From: Cinnamomum chago
Taxonomy: Eukaryota > Streptophyta > Magnoliopsida > Laurales > Lauraceae
Length of the DNA stretch: 64,000 nt
Reading direction: 5' to 3'
Assembly: GCA_038049695.1 (NCBI GenBank)
Contig: CP142455.1
Location: 23,349,501 to 23,413,500, forward strand
Below the pieces are notes generated by a model. The model made no database searches. It saw nothing but the letters and a program-made list of their open reading frames with translations, and was not told the DNA's origin. The position numbers were made by a program, and so were the translations under genes. Each line of letters opens with the position of its first letter. Position 1 is the first letter of the stretch. This document shows positions 10,937 to 23,145 of this stretch, one piece after another.

Positions 10937-13900
10937 TTTTCAATTAAGGACATTCATCCATTTAAAGCTATATTCCAGCAACTTTTTTCTTCAATTTTCT
11001 TAAACTACCCAAATTATCTTACAATGAAATAAAACCCCCCTTCACTTCCCCTATATTTTATTCCTTTTTTTTTCATTAGCAGCCTTATAGTGATTGAGAA
11101 AAACTAAGTACTTCAGTTAAAATGGCTGCCAGAACCATGTCATGGCTTTAAATGAAGGTACTCTGGGTATTTTTAATAAATTGAGAGAAAGTGCCATAAA
11201 AATATCTTTAAATGACCAGAGGTCCTTAATAGAAGTTTAATTGAAAAACTTGGGGGACTAATTTGAAAAGTTTTGAAACTTGTATCCTTTTTTGAAATAA
11301 GGCAAAAACCTAAGACCTTATTTGGAAATTTTCCTTTGATTAATGAGGTTCAACCACACAATCCTCACAGTGGACTTCGATCTTTAGGCAATAAGGATGA
11401 AAATTTTTAATTAGCCCTAATTTTTACACCCCAGATCCGATTTATCTACTAATCGAGTTCAAGACTGTGATAGAGTGGCTTCTTTGTTGACTAGAGGTGC
11501 TTCGTCTTCTTAAGGGTTGAAACTACATGTGCCTAACACATTTCAATATGGGCACTTCGAATCAGAAAGAAGCTCATTATCTACATGTTAATAATGTTAA
11601 GATAGTTTATAGAAGTCATCTGCATTATTAGATTTCCTTGTATTTTCCCTAAAACAAAAGGTTATGACTTGCGTCGCTGATATTCTCTACATGTAGGTAT
11701 ATCTAGACTTGTTTTAACATGATGTATTACTCATATTTTCCCTAAAATTCGGAGTGCATTGCTGTTCGTTCTTCCGTTCAATTCAATTGATAATTAGTTG
11801 CATTTTGATAATAAAGATAAATTCATTTAACGTATTACCCGTAAAGGTGACACTTATGATCTGACCCACCATTCCAACCATGTAATTCTGGGTCTTTGCT
11901 TACATCTTCAACCAGATGAATGAATGGGTTCATGGTTCCCATTTGCCATTTTTTTTTTTTTGCAATCGGAAGTTTCCAACCCTTTGGGTTGGACTAATCC
12001 CTCCGGGCCCTAAGGGAAGCGGGATAAACTCTCTTGTAGCCCCAATGTAGTAGTATAGTTTCAAACCTACAGCTTCTAGGTGCAAACTGTGATCCTAGGC
12101 CAACTGAGCCACCCCTTAGGGTTGATTCTCATTTACTTTCATACATGCTATTATTATTTTCACTATTACTGAGTACTAGCAATCATCCTACTATTTGTGA
12201 GGAAATGAATGTTTATATTTCAATCTTAAAGTTCCACTGCATGGTACGAAGTTAAAATCATTTCAATTTTTGTACTTACAGACAATATGACTCCTAATTA
12301 ATGTCATGTGAAATGTTGTAGACATTCAATTGCTCTCATGATCTTTTTTCTTTCACTTCATAAATAGCCCTCCAAAAACAACAACAAAGATGGCGAATGT
12401 TTAGCTCAAAAAAGTATAGGCACAGACAAATCGAACAAAGAAGACAAATTGAACATAGGGGACCCACAATTTATAGAGGGTGAACTCATTGTAATCTCTA
12501 TAGGGTCTATGATGTTGTAATGTAGGAATGGATGGGTCTTATTAATATCACAAGGGTCTTAACCTATAAGCTAGGCTTAATTAATGAGAATTACTAACTA
12601 TTTATGCTAATCACCTATTAAATAAGATAACCTATGGTTGACTTGGTCAAATTGGGTCCCACTAGGTATTCTTAGGAACGAGTCCTTACAACCCCTATCT
12701 TTATATTTTAATACCTTTCGTGTCCTACCTTTCCAACCACCAAAAGTCTTTAGAGTGAAATGACACTTTTGCCCAATTCTTTATCCCCATGTGAATAGAT
12801 TCAAAAGTTTGGACCTATTTTTCTCAAAGCTTGTAACATTAATAATTACATTTAGTTGGAGAGAATAACCATATGTAAATCATTTTTTTTTCAATACATG
12901 GTCTATTTTATTAAATCCAAATAGATCGTAATGATAATCAATGCCTGTGCTTATAATTGGTTATAATTGATTCAATCCAAGCACGACCCACCGTTAAATT
13001 GTTGAAATTAAGTTTTAAAATATATGACTAGGGTTATGTGCATTAAAGAGTTAATGAGAGAGAACGTTGGCGATTGGGATAAATAATGATATTTTTGTAG
13101 ATAATAATATACTCATTTTTTAATGGATATTAGGGAAAATGTGTCATTTTTATAAAAGTTTAATACACATCTCTTGATGGTTTCTCATTTTCAATATAAA
13201 TCCTGATTTTGGGGACATTAAAGGTATTGAAATTAAAAAGTAGGGGCCTATTTACAAATACTGAAACCACAAGGGCCTATTTATAAATCATATCAATTTC
13301 AATTTCAATTTTTTTGAGAGAAATTTTAGGGATTTTGAGATTTCAATCGTGTTTCAATTTTGAATTGGAGAAGTTTTAGGAATCCTTATGTTTCCTATTA
13401 AATAGAGTTTCCCTTTTCTTATCTGCATCATCTTGCTTTAATCTCATCTTTAATCTTATCAAGTTCCCAATTGAGATAAGATCTCAATTATTTTCAAACT
13501 CTTTATTATTTCTAACTAAGAATGCGTTGATAGTCTGTAATTTGCTTGGTGCATCCACTTTTGCACGAGGACAAGCACGAAAATGAGCTAAGTATACCTT
13601 GATTTTGTATAAAGATGCTTTAGATGAGGAGTCAGGAAAAATAAAAACTAAAAAAAAAATCATAGAAGAGGAAGAAGTCTGCATAACTGGCTTTCCGCGA
13701 ATTTTATAGAAATATACCCTTAATTTTTTAAGAAAAGATACGACCTCAAAAAACAGAAAAAAAAGGCACTTGAATAAAATTGCTAGTTACCTTTATTGGG
13801 TTTTATACAAATAGCTTGCATATTTTATGTAAGTGTAAAATAAACTACAAAAGTATTGATTACACATGTTTCACAATTTTATATTGGTAGTAAAAGACAC

Positions 13901-13979
13901 AACCATCCATGAATAGACTCCATTCCTTGTGTACATTGCAAATTCATCATCTTTCTTTCAAGTATTCTCCTTCGTTATC
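10937..13979. other. 3-kb intergenic stretch, no protein gene seen
   Basis: AT-rich sequence with homopolymer runs and no frame with recognisable homology. It contains the SINE at 11949-12118 (listed separately). The last few hundred bases before 13980 are the likely 3' untranslated and downstream region of the receptor-like-protein gene on the minus strand. Confidence 0.5.
11949..12118 (-). mobile_element. tRNA-derived SINE
   Basis: The minus strand reads GGGTGGCTCAGTTGG near its start, an RNA polymerase III A box. About 50 bases later comes AGGTTTGAAACT, a slightly altered B box. A unique body (CTACTACATTGGGGCTACAAG, then GGAGGGATTAGTCC) leads to a 12-base A tail, seen as the T run at 11949-11960. 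The flanks resemble each other (GGTTCCCATTTGC on the left, TGATTCTCATTTAC on the right), a worn target duplication. A second family member is at 63785-63975. The length of about 170 bp is normal for plant SINEs. Confidence 0.8.
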
Positions 13980-14124
13980 TTACCAGTGTACATATGATGC
14001 AATCATTGAAAAATTATGATCAAACATTCTATCAATGTGTTGCATGTATTTTCTACTTCCTCTCCTCCATAGTGCCAGAGTCCAGAAGATCACTCCGAAC
14101 CCAAATGCAACTCCAATTCCAAAT
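13980..14124 (-). pseudogene. 3' end of the receptor-like-protein gene: transmembrane segment and tail
   Basis: The minus strand from 14124 reads a hydrophobic segment (GIGVAFGFGVIFWTLALW), then basic WRRGSRKYM and a short cytoplasmic tail ending at TAA (13980-13982). This is the usual C-terminus of plant LRR receptor-like proteins: one membrane helix, a short basic tail and no kinase. It continues in phase the frame that ends in the acidic EIDLEFMWMGF at 35019 on the far side of the 20.9-kb retrotransposon. The CAAAT target duplication is at 14120-14124 and 35014-35018. It is the displaced terminus of the gene at 35019-39092. Confidence 0.9.
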
Positions 14125-15774
14125 TGTTAGGGTTTTTGTAGATTGCAATTTGATGGATGCATAATCATTCTAGCATCATTTGATTTACACACTTGCATTT
14201 AATTAGATAAACTTGAAATCTTGATTTATACATGCATGGTTTTTAAGAGTTGTAAAAGTTTTGATTTATGCATGATTTGTTTTTAAGTCTTGGATGCATT
14301 TGTTTTAGAAAATCAAGCAAGCCATTGGTTTTATAATTTCGAATCTTTTTTGGCTTTTTATGTTTCATGTTTTAAAACCCTTAGAATGATTTAAAACATG
14401 TTTTTAAGCTTGATTTAATGGCCCAAAAAATTCCCAACCAAAAATACTTTGAAAAATGGTTTTTAGGGAATTTTGATCCCAGGCCAGAAACGCAGTGTAC
14501 CAGGTCGACCGAGCCCTGTGGCTAGGTCGACCAGGAACACTACTGTTGGCCATTTTTCAAACGGTCAGAAATATAGCCGTTGTGAAGGCCAGGTCGACCG
14601 AGACCTGTTTCCAGGTTGACCGGGGACTAGCCGTTGGGCATTTTTTCCTATAAATATGAGTTCTTTCCTTTGCCAAAAGTTGAGAATTTTAAGGCCCTCC
14701 TTGAGGGGTTTTGAGGCATATCAAAGGGAAATGAACTAAGGGATGAAGGGGATCATTAGGAAAGCTAAAGCTTGGATTAATGAAGTTAAATCACCAAGTA
14801 GGCTCTACTTTCCTTAATCATAAGTTTTCATGCTTTGTTTTATTTTTGGTAAATCATTTGTAGCATGATAAACTATGTTGTGTTGTATCTTTAACATGTT
14901 TTATGTTTTGAATTGATTTATTGTTTTGGATACATCACCATTGATTCAATCCAAGTAATACTTTATCTTTGGTAAATCTAAGTAGATCATGTTAATGGAA
15001 ACATCTTTGAAATTAGATGTAACATGATCCATATACTTGGTTGAGTCTTTGGTTGTTGTTTTTCCAACATAAGAAAATCACTTTCAAAACTATCTTATGT
15101 TTTGGATTCAACTTCTTTACAAATCATATGTTTTCATGTTTTGTTTTATCTTTGATAAATCTTTAGTAGCATGTTAACCTATGATGTGTTGTATCCTTAG
15201 CATGTTTTATATTTTGAATTGATCTATTGTTTTGGATGCATCACCATTGATTCAATCCAAGTAGTACTTTATTTGGTAAATCTAAGTAGATCATGTTAAT
15301 GAAATAATCTTTGAAATTATATGTAACATGATTCATATACTTGGTTGAATCTTTGGTTGTTGTTTTCCATCATAAGAAAATCTTTTTCAAATATATCTTA
15401 TGTTTTGGATTCAACATGTTTACAAATCATATGTATTTTGTTTTAAAGTTTCACAACTTGCTTTGCATTGATTGGTATATCATATTCAAGTTGTATTTAT
15501 AATTACATATGATTTGTCCCCTTATTTCAATCAAATCTCATTTTATGTTTTATGAGCTACATTGTTGATTTGATTGACATCCCTATGCATCACATGTTTA
15601 GAGCTAATTAATTTCATACAACTTGTGAATCTTTGACATCATTAACAAGTTGTTACTTTTAACATGTGACTAGTTTGTTTTAAAGAAGTTAAAATTGGTT
15701 ATAATTGGTCATAAATGAAGCTCACCCTATTCACCCCCCCCCCCCCTCTAAGGTTCGGATCCCCAAGACTTACA
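14125..15774 (+). repeat. 5' LTR of the LARD-like retrotransposon
   Basis: 1650 bp, TG...CA ends. It contains an internal tandem duplication of about 306 bp (about 14820-15125 and 15126-15430) shared with the right LTR, and a 13-base C run near 15734. Compared with the right LTR it lacks about 555 bp: the right copy has ACATGTGA at 34344 and again at 34899, while this copy has a single ACATGTGA at 15662. Confidence 0.9.
14502..14656 (+). promoter_or_regulatory. LTR U3 core: four AGGTCGACC motifs and TATA box
   Basis: AGGTCGACC occurs at 14502, 14524 and 14591, with a variant AGGTTGACC at 14613. A TATA box (TATAAATA) lies 28 bases after the last, at 14649-14656. The arrangement is what a retrotransposon promoter with repeated activator sites would look like. 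No factor is assigned. In the right LTR the CACTA element sits between the third and fourth motifs. Confidence 0.55.
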
Positions 15775-15776
15775 AG

Positions 15777-15790
15777 TGGTACCAGAGCGG
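15777..15790 (+). other. Primer-binding site
   Basis: TGGTACCAGAGCGG, 2 bases after the left LTR. It matches the plant initiator-tRNA-Met primer-binding site pattern TGGTATCAGAGC with one difference. It primes minus-strand synthesis. Confidence 0.85.
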
Positions 15791-18424
15791 GTTACTCCAT
15801 TTTAGGGCTTAACAACCCGGAGTTGATCCTTGCTAGATTTGAACCCTAGTGTTGTGATTTATTGCATATCTTTTTAAAGATTTCCACTATGTTTGAAAAT
15901 GGAATTTCCCCTAGTTTCTTTGCACCACTCTAAGACTTTTTCAAGTTATATCTTTAAGAGTTGGTGAGTCCTCAAAGTGCTCTCTCAAGGACATCCTTTT
16001 CCAGACCTTAGGTGAATCTTCATTGGTACACATTTAGACTAATCTTTAGGCCTTGATCCCCCTAGACCAACCTATTGTTTTTAGTTATATCTATTTGTTG
16101 GTCATAGTACATTTGCATTTTGTTTCTTTATAGTCACATCTTTTAAAATGCAATGTTTCTTTGTGATCATTTGATTTTGTCTTCATGAACTTTTTAAAGT
16201 TATATCTCATGGTTTTCAAAATCCCTTGATTGCAATATTTTCATGATGGATTTGCATTTTGTTCTTATAGTTATATCTCTTGTGGTGCTTATCTATTCAT
16301 GATCAATTGATTGTGATTACAAAGGCTTTCATAGCTAGATTATTCATGATCAATTGTTGTTGCAAAATCATTTGTGTAGATGTCATGGTAAGATTATTTG
16401 AACAAATGATTTGAATCGACTTAAGTTTTCCATGGATTTCTAAGTTATACTTTAATATGGAAAATCATTGTTTTGAAAAATCAACTTGTATGTGTTTCAA
16501 TTAAGTTATACCTTTTAAAATACAATGTTGAAAATTGTTCTTCAAAGTCATTCTTTCTATGCTTATTGTTGGATTTTGTTTATTGAAATGATTTGAAGAT
16601 TGTATGATTGGAAATGCTCTAAAACATCATTAGTTATAATCATCAAAGCATGTTCCATGATTCTCATTTCCTTTTTCTTTTGGTATGATCATCTTAGAAA
16701 TGGAAATGAATATTGTTTGCATATTTGCTTATGTGTTTACATTCTTTCTATATGCAAATGTCATTTGGTTCCTTGTATGGTTGTAATATTAGTTATATTT
16801 GTAGAAACCATACTAGAACCCAAATCCATCCTCTATGCACTCTAGTCATATCTTTTTGGATGGTTATGATGTTGATTCATGTATATTTTCTTAGTGATGT
16901 CATTCTTATACATGTTTCAACTTCATAGTAGTGTTCCTAATCATATGAAACTCTTTGAAATTCATTCCTCATATTTCTATATGTTTGATGGATATCTTAG
17001 ATGTTGAATTCATATGATTTTGACACTTTGAAAATTGCATGCATTTCCAAGTTATATCCTTTTTGCATTGCAATTTACTTTGTTCATCACTATGCTCATT
17101 AGTTATGAATACCCTTTTATGATGCTTTATGGAATTTTGGGTTTGTCACATCCTTGCTTTTAATCATGTTGTCATATTCAATTGGTTTCATTTGGTATAA
17201 CTTTCCATTGATTTCATATCCAATTGATATCTTATCTTGTGTATGTGATAGACCTTGTGTACATTGGATTGATCTTGATAGTTATATGTTTACATTCCAT
17301 GTCACATTCCATTAGCATCATAATGTTCATGTTTGCCACCTCTCTTCTCATAGGTAAATCTCATGACCACCATGTTTATGTGTTCATAATATTGGTTGGT
17401 TAATTGTTGAGGTTGGTTTCATGTTTGAATTTCATTTCACTCATCTTGCACTTTAATAGTCATATTTATTGATTGAATGAAATGATTTTGAAAACCTTCA
17501 TAGCATATTCTTTCCATAGTTAGATTATTTGATGCTATGATTAATAAACCCCATTTCATCATGGATATTTCTAATTTGGATTTTTCCTAATAGTTATATT
17601 TTTAAATCCATTTTAGAGTGATTGTGTTTAATAGACTTATCTTTAAATCTCAATTGGTATTCTTTGTTTTTCCAATTGGTATCCATGATTGCTTTTCTCA
17701 TTAAGACCTTGCTTTCTTTTGGTAATTTGATCATATTGAGCATTATAGTTAAATGAATCTAATCCTTTCCTTGAAGTGGACCCTCATTTGGTTAAACCAT
17801 CTACTTCTTGAACCAAATAGTTATACCTTGTCAAAAGTTTGACAAAAGAAGAGAATGGATTAAGGGGGAGTGTAAACCTTCATAGGAAGTATTAGTTTTG
17901 ATTAAATTGACCCTTGGATTGCCTTTGGACCCTTAGAGACTACTTCCATACATGATAGCCTGTTATGAATTTCATTTTTGATTTCTTTTGTTAACAAGTG
18001 CTACTAAAAGGTATTTTCCTTATTTCATGTGTGTAGGTACTTTTGCAATTTAATGTCAAAGGGGGAGAGAACATTCAAGTTCTCAAAAAGGTGAAGAGAA
18101 TGTCCAAGCTTCCTAAGGGGAGGTTTTGAATGATCTTCTACAGGGGGAGAGAATACATACCTTGCCAAAGGGAGAGAGAGGCATGGTCAAAGGGGGAGAG
18201 CTCAGTAGAAGAAGAAATCTTGGAAGCTAAAGAAGATGCTTGGCTAAAGAAAGAAAGATTGAAGAATGATCAAGCTCCAAGCATCATGAAGAATGAAGAA
18301 AAGGAACCAAGAGCCCAAGCTAAGAGGAGAAGCATCCAAGAAGATTTCAAGACTTGTCCAGCTGAGGGGGAGCTGAAGACTTAGTGTGTAATGTTCAGTG
18401 GTGAGTGTGTTGCCATCAAATTGC
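15791..18424 (+). other. Non-coding internal domain with a recurring AGTTATA motif
   Basis: About 2.6 kb with no retrotransposon protein in any frame. A word close to TAGTTATATCTTT recurs about 17 times between 15942 and 17820 (for example at 16083, 16196, 16267, 16441, 16502, 16631, 16791, 16843, 17050, 17281, 17589, 17819), at uneven spacing of roughly 60-200 bases. From 17858 onward, purine tracts of the type AAGGGGGAGAG recur (17858, 18059, 18141, 18189, 18365). A short frame at 18130-18384 (Glu/Lys-rich) lies in this purine-rich part and is probably composition, not a gene. Confidence 0.6.
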
Positions 18425-18436
18425 AAAGGGGGAGAT
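18425..18436 (+). other. Polypurine tract
   Basis: AAAGGGGGAGAT directly before the TGTTAGGG start of the right LTR. It is the expected primer for plus-strand synthesis. It is the last of several similar tracts in the preceding 600 bases. Confidence 0.85.
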
Positions 18437-18954
18437 TGTTAGGGTTTTTGTAGATTGCAATTTGATGGATGCATAATCATTCTAGCATCATTTGATTTAC
18501 ACACTTGCATTGATTTAGATAAACTTGATTTATACATGCATGGTTTTTAAGAGTTGTAAAATTTTTGATTTATGCATGATTTGTTTTTAAGCCTTGGATG
18601 CATTTGTTTTAGAAAAGGAGTTTTAGAAAATCAAGCAAGCCATTGGTTTTATAATTTCGAATCTTTTTTGGCTTTTTATGTTTCATGTTTTAAAACCCTT
18701 AGAATGATTTAAAACATGTTTTAAGCTTGATTTAATGGCCCAAAAAATTCCCAACCAAAAATACTTTGAAAAATGGTTTTTAGGGAATTTTGGTCCCAGG
18801 CCAGAAACTCAGTGTACCAGGTCGACCGAGCCCTGTGGCCAGGTCGACCGGGAACACTGCCGTTGGCCATTTTTCAAACGGTCAGAAATATAGCCGTTGT
18901 GAAGGCCAGGTCGACCGAGACCTGTTTCCACACTACAACAATATGCACTTTTAG

Positions 18955-19775
18955 CGATGTTTTTTAGCAACACTTTTATAAATCGTCGGTAAAAGTCATA
19001 CTTTTACCGACGGTTATACAAAAATGTCGGTAAAAGTGTGACTTTTACCGACTTTTTCCTTAAAAATGTCGGCAAAGTTCAATCTGGAACATAGGGAAGT
19101 GAAAAGGAGAGATTATTACCAACAAATTAGAAAACGTCGGTAAAATGACTTTTAGCGACGCTTTATTTGTTTTACCGACGACCAAAAAACGTCGGTAAAA
19201 GTCTTTTTATTTTTTATTTATTTTTCTATTTTCTTTTACCAACGAAAAAAAACGTCGATAAAGTCTTTACATTTTTTTATTTATTTTTCTATTTTCTTTT
19301 TGCCGACGAAAAAAAACGTCGGTAAAAGGCTTTACATTTTTTATTTATTTTTCTATTTTCTTTTTGCCGACGAAAAACAACGTCGGTAAAAGTCTTTTTA
19401 ATTTTTATTTTTTATTTGACGACGAAAGATAAAATGTCGGAAAAAGGAATTTATTTTTTATTTATGTTTTTATTTTACCGACGAAATTAATGTTTTACCG
19501 ACGAAAATTAGCGTCGGTAAATGTTTTACCGACGTTTAGCATAAAACGTCGGTAAAAGTTTTTAATTTTTAACTTTTTTTTATTAATAAAAATTTATTAA
19601 TTTTTACCGACGAAATTAATGTTTTACCGACGATAATTAGCGTCGGAATAGTCATTACTGACGTTTTTAATAAAACGTCGGTAAAAGTTGATTCACTTTT
19701 CAGTTGTTTTAATTAAAGAATATAATAACTTTTACCGACGAAAATTGGTTTTGGGCGACGAAATTTAAACGTCGG
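18955..19775 (+). repeat. CACTA 5' subterminal repeats
   Basis: Many direct and inverted copies of TTTTACCGACGAAA and CGTCGGTAAAAG, separated by T-rich spacers. Opposite copies can pair, giving hairpin potential. In this superfamily such repeats bind the accessory protein and bring the ends together. Confidence 0.9.
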
Positions 19776-22700
19776 TAAATCTTCTTTTTTCCCTCCCCCG
19801 CCCAAAAAGCCCTCTTTTCCTCTTTTCAGCCCTCTTTTGCGTTTTTTCACTCTCTCCTCTGCTCAAAGCCCTCTTCTCACTCTCTCACCTGCTCACCTCT
19901 CTCTATCTCTCGATTGGCGCTCTCTCTATCTCGATCTGTTCTTCTCTCTCGATCGGCCCTCTCTCTCAATCTGTTCTTCTCTGTCTCAATCGGCTATCTC
20001 TCTCTCTCGCTGCTCTTTCCCTCTTCTCCATCTCCATTTCTCAGTCTGTTCTTCTCTCTCTCTCGCTGCTCTTTCCCTCATCTCCATCTCCATTCCCTCA
20101 TCGGCATCATCTCCATTGCCACTCACGCAGACCTCACCCTCTCCATCAACGCAAATAGATCCCTCCCACCCTCTCCATCTCTGTTGATCTCAAAAAACCC
20201 ATCTCTGTCGTTCTCCAAAAACCCATCTCCGGTCGTCTTCTCCAAAGGCAGCACGAGTTTGACCCCTTTTCCGGTCGTTTCTCCAAAGCCAGCACGAGTT
20301 TTCTGCCTCTACATCTCTCCCCTCTCTGCAGGTAAACTCTCTTTCCCATCTCTTCTCTCTCTGTATCGATAGATCTTTCCAGTAGAAGACATGCATAATA
20401 ACAGGTTTGTCGAAGTAGCGAAAGCCAACACTCATAGTTGGATGTTGATGGAATAAGAAAAACTGATAGTTTTAGAATGTGATCTCTTTTTTCACTATTT
20501 GTATCCTCTCACGGAATATCTCTCTTGTTTTCACTATTTTTGTATCCTCAAAACCACTCTGTTAATGCTTGATTATATTATTTCACTGAGACTAGTCCCG
20601 TCTTTAAAAAAAAATGGATTTTGGAGAAAATCTTTTTTTTTCTCCCTTGAAATGACCATCCTTTGGTTGGTGCTCATTTGTCTAATAGGTATTGACATGC
20701 AAGGATTAAAGTTAAGGATGTGTACATAACCATTTGAAGTAAATGACTAGCCACCCTTCACCCCTAGTAAATTAAATTCTAAAAGACATCCCCCACTACT
20801 CTCTACCCTTGACCATTTTCACTTCACCATTTGGATGCACCTTTAATTAATTATATACTATTTCCATGAATTAGGAACTCAATGTGAATTAGAGAAGCAC
20901 CTTTTAAAGTTTGGCTTCTTGCACTTGGAAAGTTTAAATTGATAGAATTTAAGTTTCAATATTGTTTCAAAGAAAATGAAAGTGTTGTCTTGTCAGTTTA
21001 GATGGATTTTGGCCATGTGGGTCAGTGGATTAATGATATGGTAGATGTTTTAGCTAAGCAGGGGTTTGAGAGTGTTTCATCCTTCATTCCTCCATTTATT
21101 ATCTATGGAGGTACTGTGTTGAAGGACCAAAGCTGTCCAAATTCTAGTTATTATAAGTAAATTCGCCTTGCCTTTTTCTGGTTATACTTGCACATATTGA
21201 TTCCTGTTTTTCAGAGTCTCTGATGTAACTCTTCTGGTGCTATTTAGCCATTATGTTCTGAAAAACAGGAATCAATACAAGTATGATCAAATCCTAGGGT
21301 TTCATAATCTCAGATGAGTTTGGGTAAGTTATAATTCAAGGTGAGTGGATAGAGGAATGATGATGGTCACCCACATCAGGCCGCATGCTGGCTGACATTC
21401 TTAACAAGTGGGTTTGAATCAGGAAATAATGAATCCATCTCTTTGAGAGCTAATCAGGATAGGCAGCGAGTTTGATTCATGGATAATCAAGATGACATGC
21501 CCTTGTCAATATGATATTCAGGTGTCTCACCCTTCATGGTTGTAGGGTTCCTTCACCAATGGCGCATTTTCACCCTGCAGTGGTATCCCATCCCCTCTCT
21601 GCAGTGGTATCCCATGGCCATTGATTTTCTGGATTTTATTTGGGTTTTTTGGCCTTTTGGGGCTTGTGTTGGGTTTTTTATTACCAGTTTTTGGGTTTTG
21701 GAACCTTATGTGTACACTTGTTTCCATGTTTTGGTTCTTCAGTTTTGCACCTTCCATTTGAGTTTTTGCTTTCAGGCTTTGGGACTTTCCGTTTGGGAAA
21801 ATTGTGTATCCATTCTCATTAATGTGAACATTAGTTCTCACCATTTTCATTGGGTGCTAGAATCTTGAGGTTTCATTTCTTTCTTATTTGTGGTAATATT
21901 CTGTGAATTTGTTCTATTTTCTTATTTTTTTTACCCTGCTTGATTGTGCTGTGTATGATCTTCTATTTGTGATTGCTCTTGCACATTTTGGGGCCCATTT
22001 GCTTCTTTTTGGTTTGCAAAAATATATCGATGTGTTACAGTTTTATGATGTGGTTATAATGAGATGGAATGAATTGAATGTTAGGTTTATGTAATGAGAT
22101 GGCACTAAAATTGTTACATTTGTAAGAATTTTTTTGTTTTTTTTTTGGTAAAGGTTACATTTGTCTCAGTTTTATATTCAAACAATAATTCAACATATTC
22201 ATCTATTTGAATGGTGGAAAGTGAATGACGTATGACATAGTACGTGAGTTGTCTAGATGGTGTGAGAAACGTTTTTCATATTTCCTTGCTTTCTATAGTG
22301 AAGATTTTGGGTTCCTTAGTTGGAAACTTGGGATAAAAATAAATAAAAAAGCAGACTATGCTCCTGTATATGTAGTTCTGCCCTTCAGTCAATTGAGATC
22401 TACATTGGAAATACAGGACTTTTAGATTGTAAATGGGTTGGGCTTTGGGCTAGACTAGGTGGATCAAGATTCAAGAGTCAAGACCAAGCTCATTTATTAT
22501 TCACAGCTCAAGAGGCTGAACTGAACCCACCAAGCACTAGACTTAGGGCTGGCAAAAGCTAGCCTTAGCTGAAATTGATCTATGTGTAACTCATGTTATA
22601 TATACAGGTCGGTCATGGGTCAAGAAAGATTTAACTATTTTTAAACAGGTCGGTCATGGGTCAAGAAAGTTTTAACTGTTTTTAAACAGGTCAGACTAGG

Positions 22701-23145
22701 ATCAATCTGTATAACCCCACCTAACCAAGGTCAACCCAAATACTTAAAACTCATTTAAAGAATTTGGTAGTTTAATATTTTAGTACTAAGAATAATCTAT
22801 TTTGCATGGAATGAGCTGAGCTTGTGTCACACTTTTCATTGGCTAGCAACATTATAGCATTAATACTTGTAATGGGTTGGATTTGGGCTAAGACTCTGCA
22901 AGTTGGGTTGGGTTAATTAGGTTGACCAACATTCCACAATGAATGTGAGTGTGTGGATTGTGTCCCACCTGAAACGCAGGTTGAACTTCAACCCCTATTG
23001 TCCTTATCATCAAATCAAAGTGACCATTTTTCATTCAACCCGACCCATTTGCCACCTCTACGTCGAGCACTAGGGAAATTCACTATTGAGCATCAGCCTT
23101 TCTGGATGTGTAAACCCATGGCTATACTCTCATTTTGGGCCATGA
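19776..23145 (+). other. CACTA internal leader region, no intact gene
   Basis: 19780-20340 is strongly CT-rich and resembles a plant 5' untranslated region, ending at CTCTGCAG|GTAAACTC, a plausible exon-intron border. It could be the transposase leader or a captured host leader. The rest is AT-rich. It holds an imperfect hairpin at 21182-21286 and two copies of a unit of about 42 bp (CAGGTCGGTCATGGGTCAAG) at 22606-22690. A diverged hAT MITE covers 22543-23066. A short frame near 21001-21120 (DMVDVLAKQGF) looks like a scrap of a reverse-transcriptase RNase H domain but is too short to call. Confidence 0.5.
22543..23066. mobile_element. Diverged hAT-type MITE
   Basis: The left end TTAGGGCTGGCAAAA pairs imperfectly with the right end TTTGCCACCTCTA (23048-23060), the same terminus as the clearer MITE at 36735-37430. 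The interior near the right end has CAACCCGACCCATTT, also like that family. GCACTAG occurs on both sides (22534-22540, 23067-23073) and may be the remains of the target duplication. Exact borders are uncertain. Confidence 0.5.

Noticed and set aside
18130-18384. 84-codon Glu/Lys-rich ORF in the retrotransposon interior
   Set aside because: It lies in a purine-rich tract preceding the LTR; composition explains it and no family is recognised.
19837-20372. Ser/Leu-rich ORFs of 116 and 152 codons
   Set aside because: Products of a CT-rich, UTR-like tract; open in several frames without domain signals.
21001-21120. Fragment resembling the RNase H domain of a LINE (DMVDVLAKQGF)
   Set aside because: Too short and isolated; no flanking reverse transcriptase is visible.
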